Shown here piece by piece: positions 1-6,540 of a stretch of DNA of 7,122 nucleotides (positions are counted from its first letter, which is position 1; each line of letters begins with the position of its first letter). This DNA is from Bacteroidales bacterium. GTDB lineage: Bacteria; Bacteroidota; Bacteroidia; Bacteroidales; WCHB1-69. The position numbers and the translations under genes are program-made. The DNA is taken from positions 1 to 7,122 of the forward strand of contig JAQUGA010000042.1 of the NCBI GenBank assembly GCA_028684405.1. Direction: 5' to 3'. A model generated the notes under the pieces. It worked only from the letters and a program-made list of their open reading frames with translations. It was not told the DNA's origin and did no database searches.

Positions 1-1190
1 TAAATCGTTGTCCTACAGGAGCTTTGGTTGAGAAAAATTACATTGAAGAAGTTTGGGAAGCTCTTGCTAATCCAAATATTCATGTGGTTTGTCAAACGGC
101 ACCCGCAGTTCGGGTCGCTTTGGGCGAAGATTTAGGAGGTGTAGTAGGAACAAGAGTAACGGGGAAAATGATCGCTGCTCTGAAACGTTTAGGCTTCGAT
201 TCTGTGTTGGATACTGATTTTACAGCCGACTTAACCATAATGGAAGAAGGTTTTGAGTTGCTGGGTCGCCTGAAAAAAGCTCTAAAAGAGAAAGATCACA
301 CAGTGGCTTTACCCATGACTACCTCTTGTTCGCCGGGATGGATAAAGTTTGTTGAGCACGTATTTCCCGATATGTTGGACAATGTTTCTACTTGTAAGTC
401 TCCACAACAGATGTTTGGGGCTTTGGTGAAGACATATTATGCACAAAAACGAGACATAAATCCCGAAAAAATTATTTCCGTTTCTATTATGCCATGTACG
501 GCTAAAAAGTATGAAGCAGATCGTCCCGAAATGAGAGATAGTGGTTTTAAAGATGTTGATTATGTTTTGACAACTCGTGAGTTGGCTATTATGATTAAAC
601 AAGCAGGTGTTGATTTTGAATCTTTGCAAGAAGAGAATTATGATAGTATTATGGGGTCGTCTACTGGTGCTGCAGTGATTTTTGGTGCCACTGGTGGGGT
701 TATGGAAGCGGCTCTTCGTACTGCTTGGGAAGTAGTTACAGGAAAAGAGGTTCCATTTGACAATTTAAATATTACTCCGGTTCGCGGTATGGAGGGCGTG
801 AGAGAAGCCTCTGTTGTCATTGCTGGAGCTTTGCCAGAATGGTCTTTTTTGGAAGGAGTAGAACTCAAATGTGCTGTGGCTCATGGATTGGTTAATGCGA
901 AAAAAGCTATTCAAAGTGTTAGAGACGGAAAGTCTGATTATCATTTTATCGAAATCATGGCTTGTCCAGGTGGATGCTTAGGTGGTGGCGGACAGCCTTT
1001 TCCGACGAATCCAGAAATTCGTCAAAAACGGATGGATGCCATTTATGAAGAAGATGAAAATATGACCATTCGTAAATCTCACGAAAATCCAGAAATTATT
1101 CTTATTTATGAAGATTTTTTGGGCAAACCAAACAGTCATAAAGCCCACGAATTACTTCATACACATTACAAAAAAAGAGAACGCTACTAG
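1..1190 (+). CDS. hydA: Group A [FeFe]-hydrogenase catalytic subunit, 5'-truncated by window edge
   Basis: Catalyses reversible H2 oxidation/proton reduction at the H-cluster, in the cytoplasm. The frame is open to the window edge: the first codons (from nt 3) read NRCPTGAL, the end of a [4Fe-4S] ferredoxin motif, so the TTG at 24 is not the start and the N-terminal Fe-S domains lie upstream. H-cluster motifs visible: L1 TSCSPGW (321-341), L2 MPCTAKKYE (489-515) and L3, starting EIMACPGGC and ending GGGGQP (951-998). The C-terminal small-subunit domain is fused (about 1010-1170; RKSHENP, then HELLHTHY), as in HndD/HydA-type enzymes. About 395 residues are present of what would normally be roughly 580 or more. 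L1 has Ser where CpI-type enzymes have a second Cys. Family similarity suggests the catalytic subunit of an NAD(P)-linked, possibly bifurcating, multimer, with partners upstream out of view; a monomeric ferredoxin-linked enzyme remains possible. Hydrogenase identity is very secure; the subclass is inferred. Confidence 0.96.
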   Translation, partial: NRCPTGALVEKNYIEEVWEALANPNIHVVCQTAPAVRVALGEDLGGVVGTRVTGKMIAALKRLGFDSVLDTDFTADLTIMEEGFELLGRLKKALKEKDHTVALPMTTSCSPGWIKFVEHVFPDMLDNVSTCKSPQQMFGALVKTYYAQKRDINPEKIISVSIMPCTAKKYEADRPEMRDSGFKDVDYVLTTRELAIMIKQAGVDFESLQEENYDSIMGSSTGAAVIFGATGGVMEAALRTAWEVVTGKEVPFDNLNITPVRGMEGVREASVVIAGALPEWSFLEGVELKCAVAHGLVNAKKAIQSVRDGKSDYHFIEIMACPGGCLGGGGQPFPTNPEIRQKRMDAIYEEDENMTIRKSHENPEIILIYEDFLGKPNSHKAHELLHTHYKKRERY

Positions 1191-1208
1191 TTTTATTGTT
1201 ATTTTTTT

Positions 1209-1236
1209 AAAAAGGATAGCTTTTGTTATCCTTTTT
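1209..1236 (+). terminator. Hairpin terminator or attenuator after hydA
   Basis: Arms AAAAAGGATA (1209-1218) and TATCCTTTTT (1227-1236) are perfect reverse complements. The stem extends inward by one G-U and one C-G pair around a TTTT loop. The right arm ends in five Ts, giving a classic intrinsic-terminator outline 18 nt after the hydA stop codon. The arms are mirror-like, so it could also act on antisense transcripts. It would separate hydA from the downstream ferredoxin-sensor-phosphatase genes or allow partial read-through. G+C in the stem is low, so strength is uncertain. Confidence 0.7.
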
Positions 1237-1263
1237 GTATATATTTATGGCAAATTATCTACT

Positions 1264-1512
1264 ATGAATACAAAACATGAAATTATTATTTGTTTGGGAA
1301 GTTCTTGCTTTTCCAGGGGAAATAGGGATACATTGAAGGTTATTGAAAAATACATAAAAGATAATAACCTGAAAGACAGGGTGCATTTTCGAGGAAAATT
1401 ATGTTCCGAAAAATGTAGTTTGGGTCCTGTTATCTTTATTGATCAAAAAATTCATGAAGCGGTCAGAGCAGATACGGTTGTTGAATTATTAGATGAATTA
1501 TTTGCAACCTAA
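1264..1512 (+). CDS. Thioredoxin-like [2Fe-2S] ferredoxin (NuoE C-domain/TM1420 type)
   Basis: Small cytoplasmic electron carrier of 82 residues. Four cysteines are placed as in the thioredoxin-fold [2Fe-2S] family: C10-x4-C15 (in CLGSSC) and C47-x3-C51 (in CSEKC), matching the C-terminal half of NuoE/HydC and stand-alone ferredoxins next to [FeFe]-hydrogenase genes. The ATG at 1264 was chosen because the fold begins at once (KHEIIICLGSSC). The frame is open further upstream, but that stretch runs through the 3' end of hydA and the hairpin and has no family resemblance. The leader is A/T rich with no Shine-Dalgarno sequence. It lies between hydA and the sensor gene; a similar small ferredoxin gene adjoins hydS in Thermotoga maritima as I recall. 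It probably exchanges electrons with the sensor or the hydrogenase; which one cannot be told from sequence. Confidence 0.9.
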   Translation: MNTKHEIIICLGSSCFSRGNRDTLKVIEKYIKDNNLKDRVHFRGKLCSEKCSLGPVIFIDQKIHEAVRADTVVELLDELFAT

Positions 1513-1513
1513 G

Positions 1514-1551
1514 TTCAGCGATATTCCTTTTCGCGTTGAATAGGTTTTTTT
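1514..1551 (+). terminator. Possible hairpin plus T-run between ferredoxin and sensor genes
   Basis: TTCAGCGA (1514-1521) can pair with TCGC and TGAA (1531-1534 and 1537-1540), leaving a 2-nt bulge and a 9-nt loop. A run of seven Ts (1545-1551) begins 4 nt after the stem. It starts right after the ferredoxin stop codon. The bulge and the gap before the T-run make it weaker than the hairpin at 1209-1236. It may be a partial terminator that lowers sensor expression relative to the ferredoxin. Confidence 0.45.
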
Positions 1552-1621
1552 ATCCCAATAATTCATGATTCTTTGTTTAAGAAAGTTTGAATCTTTTTTT
1601 TATTTCTCAAAATCCTATGCA

Positions 1622-3475
1622 ATGAAAAGTCTAATTAGAATTGATAAAGACAAATGCAAACTCTGTTATTCATGCGTTAGAGTGTGTCCTTCCAAAGCCA
1701 TTCGCGTGAAAGATGGATTTGCAGAAATTATAGAGTCGAGATGCATTCATTGTGGTAGCTGTTTTACGGTATGTTCGCAAAATGCTGTAAAATATTATGA
1801 TTCAAAAGAAGACGTAAAAGAACTGCTAAAATCTCCTCAAAAAGTAGCCGCTATTGTAGCTCCAAGTATATCTGGTGAATTTAATGATATTTCTGATTAT
1901 CGGAGTTTTGTTAGCATGATAAAAGCCATCGGGTTTGATTATGTTAATGAAATCTCATTTGGAGTTGATTTGGTTGCATTTCAGTATGAAAAATTATTTA
2001 AAAATTTTAACGGAAAGTACTATTTTACAGCCAATTGTCCTCCTGTAATATATTATATCGAAAAGTTTTATCCCGAATTAATTGATAATTTGGCCCCCAT
2101 CATTTCTCCCATGTATGCCACTGCCAAAACAATAAAAGAGCTTTATGGGGAGGATGTTCGAGTTGTGCACATAAGTCCTTGCATCGCAGCAAAAAAAGAT
2201 GTTTTGAGAGTCACAGATTCAAATTTAAAAATAGATGCTGTTCTTACGTATATAGAATTGAGAGAGCTTTTTAAAGAATTTAATATTACAGAAACCTCTG
2301 TTGATTATTCTGAATTTGACGAACCCATTGGAAATAAAGGCTCGTTATTCCCCATTAATAGGGGAATGTTGCAGGCAGTAGATATTAATGAAGATTTGTT
2401 GACTGCTCGGATTATATGTACCGAAGGCAGAGATAATTTTCTACAAGTAATCAAAGAATTTAAAGAAAATGCAAAAATTAAACAGCATATTGATCTGTTT
2501 TATTGCGATGGGTGCATTATGGGACCCGGTACGTCTAAAAAAGGAGATAAGTTTCTAAGAAGAACTTTAGTGATAAATTATGTTGAAAAAAGATTAAAAA
2601 CACTGAATAAAAATAAATGGATTAAAGACATTACAAGGTTTGAAAATTCGATTAACTTTAAAAAATCTTTCAATAGAGATGATGATCAAAGAGCACAAAA
2701 ACCTTCTGATGATGACCTAAATAGTGTTTTAGTAGAATTAGGACGAGATAAATCGAGAGATATTTTATCCTGTGGGGCTTGTGGTTATGAAACGTGTACA
2801 ACATTTGCAGTTGCAATATGCAATGGATTTGCAACGCTCGAGATGTGTCCGACCTATTCGTATGAAAAAATGAATGATTATGTTGATGAGATGGCAACCA
2901 TTAATAAAATTCTATCGGAAACAAAAGAGGCATTAATTAAATCGGAACAAAGAGCCAGAGATGAAGAGTTATCAGCCAAGCAGCTATCAAATACTGTTAC
3001 TTCTATGTTGCAAAAGATTCCTTTGGCTACTGTTATTGTTGATAAAAACTTGAAGATATTGCATTCAAACGAAAGCTTTATTCGGCTTTTGGGGAAAGAG
3101 ACTCGTGATGCCAGTATGGTAGTTCCCGATTTGATTGGTATGGATTTGAAAACATTGGTTCCTTTTTATAAAATGTTTGCATCTATTTTGTTTACTGGCG
3201 AGCAGAGTATAGCCAGAGATGAAGAGTTTAAAAACAAAGTATTGAATATTTCTGTATTTAGCATAAAGAAAAATGAAATTGTAGGCGGTGTAATTCGAGA
3301 TATGGAACATCCCGAAGTTCAAAAAGACGAAGTGATTGAAAGAGCCAAAGAGGTAATTCGTGAGAATTTAGAAGTAGTACAGCAAATTGCTTATTTATTG
3401 GGGGAAAGTTCTTCTAAAACAGAAAAAATCCTTCATTCAATTATTAAGGCATATCAAACCGACGATAATAATTAA
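1622..3475 (+). CDS. hydS: HydS-like [FeFe]-hydrogenase-related sensor with Fe-S and PAS domains
   Basis: Predicted cytoplasmic H2/redox sensor of 617 residues. Domain order: two [4Fe-4S] ferredoxin motifs (C12, 15, 18, 22 and C41, 44, 47, 51); H-cluster domain about 75-325; a four-cysteine Fe-S domain of the PF04060 type (C384, C387, C392, C409, around CGACGYETC); a charged helical linker about 412-457; a PAS domain about 458-560; and a C-terminal helix about 565-612. H-cluster motifs are altered: L1 TANCPPV (C139), L2 SPCIAAKKD (C187), L3 CDGCIMGPG (C295, C298). Cluster ligands remain plausible, but the usual proton-relay Cys and L2 Met are gone and the L2 Lys is lost or shifted by one. There is no small-subunit domain. 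This matches group C sensory hydrogenases such as T. maritima HydS. No kinase or other output domain is attached; the phosphatase gene follows after 3 nt, pointing to phosphatase-linked group C3. The ATG at 1622 is chosen because RIDKDKC is a typical ferredoxin-domain opening; an in-frame ATG at 1565 would add 19 aromatic-rich, unconserved-looking residues. The H2-sensing role is inferred. Confidence 0.92.
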   Translation: MKSLIRIDKDKCKLCYSCVRVCPSKAIRVKDGFAEIIESRCIHCGSCFTVCSQNAVKYYDSKEDVKELLKSPQKVAAIVAPSISGEFNDISDYRSFVSMIKAIGFDYVNEISFGVDLVAFQYEKLFKNFNGKYYFTANCPPVIYYIEKFYPELIDNLAPIISPMYATAKTIKELYGEDVRVVHISPCIAAKKDVLRVTDSNLKIDAVLTYIELRELFKEFNITETSVDYSEFDEPIGNKGSLFPINRGMLQAVDINEDLLTARIICTEGRDNFLQVIKEFKENAKIKQHIDLFYCDGCIMGPGTSKKGDKFLRRTLVINYVEKRLKTLNKNKWIKDITRFENSINFKKSFNRDDDQRAQKPSDDDLNSVLVELGRDKSRDILSCGACGYETCTTFAVAICNGFATLEMCPTYSYEKMNDYVDEMATINKILSETKEALIKSEQRARDEELSAKQLSNTVTSMLQKIPLATVIVDKNLKILHSNESFIRLLGKETRDASMVVPDLIGMDLKTLVPFYKMFASILFTGEQSIARDEEFKNKVLNISVFSIKKNEIVGGVIRDMEHPEVQKDEVIERAKEVIRENLEVVQQIAYLLGESSSKTEKILHSIIKAYQTDDNN

Positions 3476-3478
3476 TTC

Positions 3479-4666
3479 ATGGAACAAGGAAATTTTCATA
3501 TCGAAGTTGATATTCAGCAAGCAGTTCCTGTGGATAATTTAATATGTGGAGATGTTTTTTTTTCGGAACGTATAAAATCGGAACGTCGATTAATAATGGT
3601 TCTTTCAGATGGTATGGGAACAGGCGTTAAGGCTAATGTTTTGGCTACTTTAACAGCTTCCATGGCACTAAACTTTATTAAAGGTCATCGAAATATTCGT
3701 CAAACGGCAGAAATTATTATGGATACTTTGCCGGTTTGTTCGGTTAGGGGCGTTAGTTATTCTACTTTTACAATTATTGATATTGAATTTGATGGTACAA
3801 CCAATATTATCGAATATGATAATCCCGCATCCATCGTTATGAGAGGAAAAAAACCATTTGACCCCGACTGGCGTGAGATTGTTTTGGAAAGTGAAAAGCA
3901 CAAAGGAAAAATTTTGCGTTTATGTAAATTTCAGGCACAAAAAGAGGATAGAATTTTTTTCTGGTCAGACGGAATTGCACAATCTGGCATGGGAAGCCGT
4001 CAATATCCATTTGGATGGGGCGAAGAAAATGTAGAAAAGTTCGTTCATAACTTAATTGAGCGTGATTTGTATATTTCTGCTAGTGCGGCAGCAAAAAAAA
4101 TTATTGATGTAGCCATTCGTAATGACAATAATATTCTACAAGATGATACCAGTTGTGCAGTAGTGTATTTTAGACAACCCCGAAGATTACTAATTTGTAC
4201 GGGACCTCCTTATGACAGAGAAAATGATTCTAAAATGGCAGTAAAACTTCAATCTTTTGAAGGTAAAAAAATAATCAGTGGTGGAACAACTGCCGAAATA
4301 TTAGCAATGAGTTTGAATCTTTTATATCGCCCTGGTATGGAAATGGTAGATCCAGATTTGCCACCAATCTCTTATATGGAAGGTGTGAATTTGGTTACCG
4401 AAGGCGTATTGACCTTAAGCAAAGTGGCTACTTTATTGCGCGAATACACCTTGGATACCGTTCTGGGAAATGGTCCGGCAGACGAAATGATTAAATTGAT
4501 ATTTAAAAGTGATTTTATCCATTTTTTAGTCGGCACTTCCATAAATACGGCTCATCAAGATCCCACTTTGCCTCAAGAATTAGAAATCAGAAGGTCGATT
4601 GTTAGACGAATTGTTGAAACGTTAGAACAAAAATATTTGAAAGAAGTAAGTATAGAGTTTATTTGA
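3479..4666 (+). CDS. SpoIIE/PP2C-type serine phosphatase with extra C-terminal domain
   Basis: Predicted soluble Mn/Mg-dependent phosphoserine/threonine phosphatase of 395 residues. PP2C metal-site motifs are all present: GD at 24-25, SDGMGTG at 43-49, SDGI at 163-166 and DDTS at 222-225, so the N-terminal about 230 residues should be catalytically competent. No membrane segment or sensory domain is present. Residues about 235-395 form a second domain I cannot assign; its notable stretches are TGPP (241-244), GGTTAEI (268-274) and LVTEGVLTLS (305-314). The gene starts 3 nt after the sensor stop codon and lacks a Shine-Dalgarno sequence, so translation is probably coupled and the sensor is the likely controller of its activity. 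In SpoIIE/RsbU systems such phosphatases act on anti-sigma-factor antagonists; the substrate here is unknown and no kinase or antagonist gene lies in the window. The ORF ends with adjacent in-frame TGA and TAA codons. Phosphatase family is secure; function in hydrogenase control is inferred from context. Confidence 0.93.
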   Translation: MEQGNFHIEVDIQQAVPVDNLICGDVFFSERIKSERRLIMVLSDGMGTGVKANVLATLTASMALNFIKGHRNIRQTAEIIMDTLPVCSVRGVSYSTFTIIDIEFDGTTNIIEYDNPASIVMRGKKPFDPDWREIVLESEKHKGKILRLCKFQAQKEDRIFFWSDGIAQSGMGSRQYPFGWGEENVEKFVHNLIERDLYISASAAAKKIIDVAIRNDNNILQDDTSCAVVYFRQPRRLLICTGPPYDRENDSKMAVKLQSFEGKKIISGGTTAEILAMSLNLLYRPGMEMVDPDLPPISYMEGVNLVTEGVLTLSKVATLLREYTLDTVLGNGPADEMIKLIFKSDFIHFLVGTSINTAHQDPTLPQELEIRRSIVRRIVETLEQKYLKEVSIEFI

Positions 4667-4670
4667 TAAA

Positions 4671-4695
4671 ATCTATTTTAGAATTGAAAATAGAT
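4671..4695. repeat. Inverted repeat at convergent gene ends, possible terminator
   Basis: ATCTATTTT (4671-4679) and AAAATAGAT (4687-4695) are perfect 9-bp reverse complements with a 7-nt loop. They straddle the 11-bp gap between the phosphatase and the convergent acyltransferase, overlapping the last codons of the latter. Position suggests a shared terminator, but the stem has only two G-C pairs. No T-run follows on the plus strand, and only a short broken one follows on the minus strand. Confidence 0.35.
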
Positions 4696-6534
4696 AAAAG
4701 ATTGCAATTCAGCAGTAATAAATTGGTAAATGACAAAAACGGTAAGAACCACTGCTAAAAGTTGTACCCATTTTGGCAAAAATGCAAAATTAATTCGATA
4801 CCACTGTTTGAATTTTGAAGGCAACCAATGGATTATCATTCCTAATGTAAATACAATGAAGACTTTGCGATATTCGTAAAGAATATCGCCAATAATAGCC
4901 GTATTCCATGTGCTGCCAATTTGCTTAACCATATTTGAAGCGGTTTCCCAAGCAATTCGGTTGGATTCAGCTGGATCTAAGTTGGAACCTGAACGGAAAA
5001 ACAAGCGAGTAAAAGTGATAAATACAAAAGTCAAAAAGATTGACCAAGCTCTGTTTATCCATTTTGTAGAAAAAGGAATTTTCGATTTTTGATATAGAAA
5101 ATCGAGAAAAGTCCCAATAAAAATAATACCTGTCCAATACATCCCAATGCTGACCAACGGACTTGGAAAAGCAAAATCGAGGAGAATAAAAATTCCGAAC
5201 AATCCAAAAGTGCTCAGTGCTTTTATATTTATATTCTGTTTTCTCCAGAATTTATAACTCAAAATTCCTGCTCCGTTGAGTCCGCCCCAAATCATAAAAT
5301 TCCAGCTAGCTCCATGCCAGAGTCCGCCCAAAAGCATCGTAACCATTAGGTTAATGTTGGTTACAATGCTTTTACGGATGACAGGCCATTTTAGAGATGC
5401 TAGAAAAATACTGATGGCTGTGAGCGTAATAGCAATGGCTGGCCAAGTTCGCCCCGAGAGAGAAATTGTGAAAACAGCAATGATTGCAATCCAGAAAAAA
5501 GTGCCAAAACTTCCGCGTCTATTGCCGCCCAATGGAATGTACAAATAATCTTTCAGCCATGTTGAAAGGGATATATGCCAACGTTTCCAAAAGTTTCCAG
5601 GATTGGTTGCTTTGTAGGGAGAGTTAAAGTTAACAGGCAATCGGAAACCCATTAGGAGCGCTACTCCAATGGCAATGTCGGTGTAGCCTGAAAAATCAGC
5701 ATACACTTGAAGTGAATAGCCAAATAGAGCCATTAGGTTCTCGAAACCAGAAAACATTAATGGATTTCCGAAAACTCGGTCAATGAAATTTACCGCTAAA
5801 TAATCACTTAAAATCATTTTTTTTACCAATCCATTCAATATCCAAAAGACGGCAATTCCAAATTGGAGGCGACTTAAACGATATTTTTGATATAATTGAG
5901 GGATGAATTCACTAGCTCTAACAATAGGACCAGCAACCAATTGAGGAAAGAAGCTAACATAAAAACCAAAATCTAAAATGTTGGTCACAGGTTTTAATTT
6001 TTTCCGGTAAACATCTACTGAGTAACTGATTGTTTGGAAAGTGTAAAAGGAAATTCCTACTGGCAGCATAATTTGACTCACATCAAAAGAGGTGCCTCCA
6101 ATATTATTGCTCCAATGCGCAATGTAGTTAAAAACTTCTAAGTTAGTGTGAAACAGTTGATTGTATGAGTCTGTAAAGAAATAAGCATATTTAAAATAAA
6201 AAAGAGTGGCTAAATTAATAATCACACTGGTGGTTACGAAAAACTTCTGCTTGAACAGGGATTTTGATTTATAAATGGCTTGACCTAAGGCAAAATCGGA
6301 AACAGTGGAAAATAATAATATAAGAAAAAACAGTCCACTGGTTTTGTAATAGAAAAGGATGCTTGCAAAGAACAAAAAGCTATTACGTAATAATCTACGA
6401 TTGTGCATGAGGCTGAAACAAGCAAAAACAATGGCGAAAAATGCCCAGAAATAAAACTGAGTAAATAGGAGTGGGGAATTTTGATCAAATGCCAATACTC
6501 TGGTTAGAAAATCTAGAATATCCTTGAGTTCCAT
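4678..6534 (-). CDS. MBOAT-family membrane O-acyltransferase (AlgI/DltB-like)
   Basis: Multi-spanning membrane protein of 618 residues that probably passes an acyl (often acetyl) group across the membrane for O-acylation of a glycan or related surface polymer. MBOAT hallmarks: the Pro-rich PQLVAGPIVR segment (197-206), YADFSGYTDIAIG (278-290), FWKRWHISLSTWLKDYLYIP (316-335, containing H320) and GGLWHGASWNFMIWGGLNG (403-421), with H407 the expected catalytic histidine. Many hydrophobic segments span the chain, with several more after H407 (about 443-515 and 556-606). It is longer than typical AlgI or DltB, as is common for Bacteroidota members of the family. The ATG at 6534 is the first available start: the codon three upstream in the same frame is the stop of the SGNH gene. 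That gene ends 6 nt earlier, so the two are almost certainly co-transcribed. The substrate (alginate-like polymer, capsule, peptidoglycan, lipid-linked sugar) cannot be decided; no polymer synthase is in view. Confidence 0.95.
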   Translation of the reverse strand: MELKDILDFLTRVLAFDQNSPLLFTQFYFWAFFAIVFACFSLMHNRRLLRNSFLFFASILFYYKTSGLFFLILLFSTVSDFALGQAIYKSKSLFKQKFFVTTSVIINLATLFYFKYAYFFTDSYNQLFHTNLEVFNYIAHWSNNIGGTSFDVSQIMLPVGISFYTFQTISYSVDVYRKKLKPVTNILDFGFYVSFFPQLVAGPIVRASEFIPQLYQKYRLSRLQFGIAVFWILNGLVKKMILSDYLAVNFIDRVFGNPLMFSGFENLMALFGYSLQVYADFSGYTDIAIGVALLMGFRLPVNFNSPYKATNPGNFWKRWHISLSTWLKDYLYIPLGGNRRGSFGTFFWIAIIAVFTISLSGRTWPAIAITLTAISIFLASLKWPVIRKSIVTNINLMVTMLLGGLWHGASWNFMIWGGLNGAGILSYKFWRKQNINIKALSTFGLFGIFILLDFAFPSPLVSIGMYWTGIIFIGTFLDFLYQKSKIPFSTKWINRAWSIFLTFVFITFTRLFFRSGSNLDPAESNRIAWETASNMVKQIGSTWNTAIIGDILYEYRKVFIVFTLGMIIHWLPSKFKQWYRINFAFLPKWVQLLAVVLTVFVIYQFITAELQSFIYFQF

Positions 6535-6540
6535 AAATAA

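Noticed and set aside
24..26. TTG as the start codon of the hydrogenase gene
   Set aside because: The frame continues to the window edge and the residues before it (NRCPTGA) are the end of a ferredoxin motif, so the gene is truncated by the window.
309..868. Two minus-strand ORFs inside hydA (309-629 and 638-868)
   Set aside because: They are antisense to a well-conserved coding region and their translations look non-protein-like; shadows of the real gene.
1221..1247. Possible Bacteroidota promoter (TTTTG and TATATTTA)
   Set aside because: The spacing is about 14 nt where roughly 19-21 is expected for TTTG/TAnnTTTG, and the elements overlap the hairpin; too weak to call.
1108..1263. N-terminal extension of the [2Fe-2S] protein
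   Set aside because: It overlaps the 3' end of hydA in another frame, runs through a terminator hairpin, and encodes nothing resembling the family.
1572..1605. Possible promoter before the sensor gene (TTTG followed by TATTTCTC)
   Set aside because: The downstream element is a poor match to TAnnTTTG, and such T-rich strings are expected by chance here.
1565..1621. Upstream ATG for the sensor gene
   Set aside because: The 19 added residues are aromatic-rich and unlike the family; the ferredoxin domain opens directly after the ATG at 1622.
2670..3901. Minus-strand ORFs within the sensor and phosphatase genes
   Set aside because: They lie opposite strong conserved domains, and the translations are rich in His/Asn/Phe as expected for antisense of A/T-rich coding DNA.
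4910..6488. Small ORFs overlapping the MBOAT gene (4910-5092 and 5276-5548 plus; 6285-6488 minus)
   Set aside because: They overlap conserved MBOAT coding sequence and show no recognisable motif.
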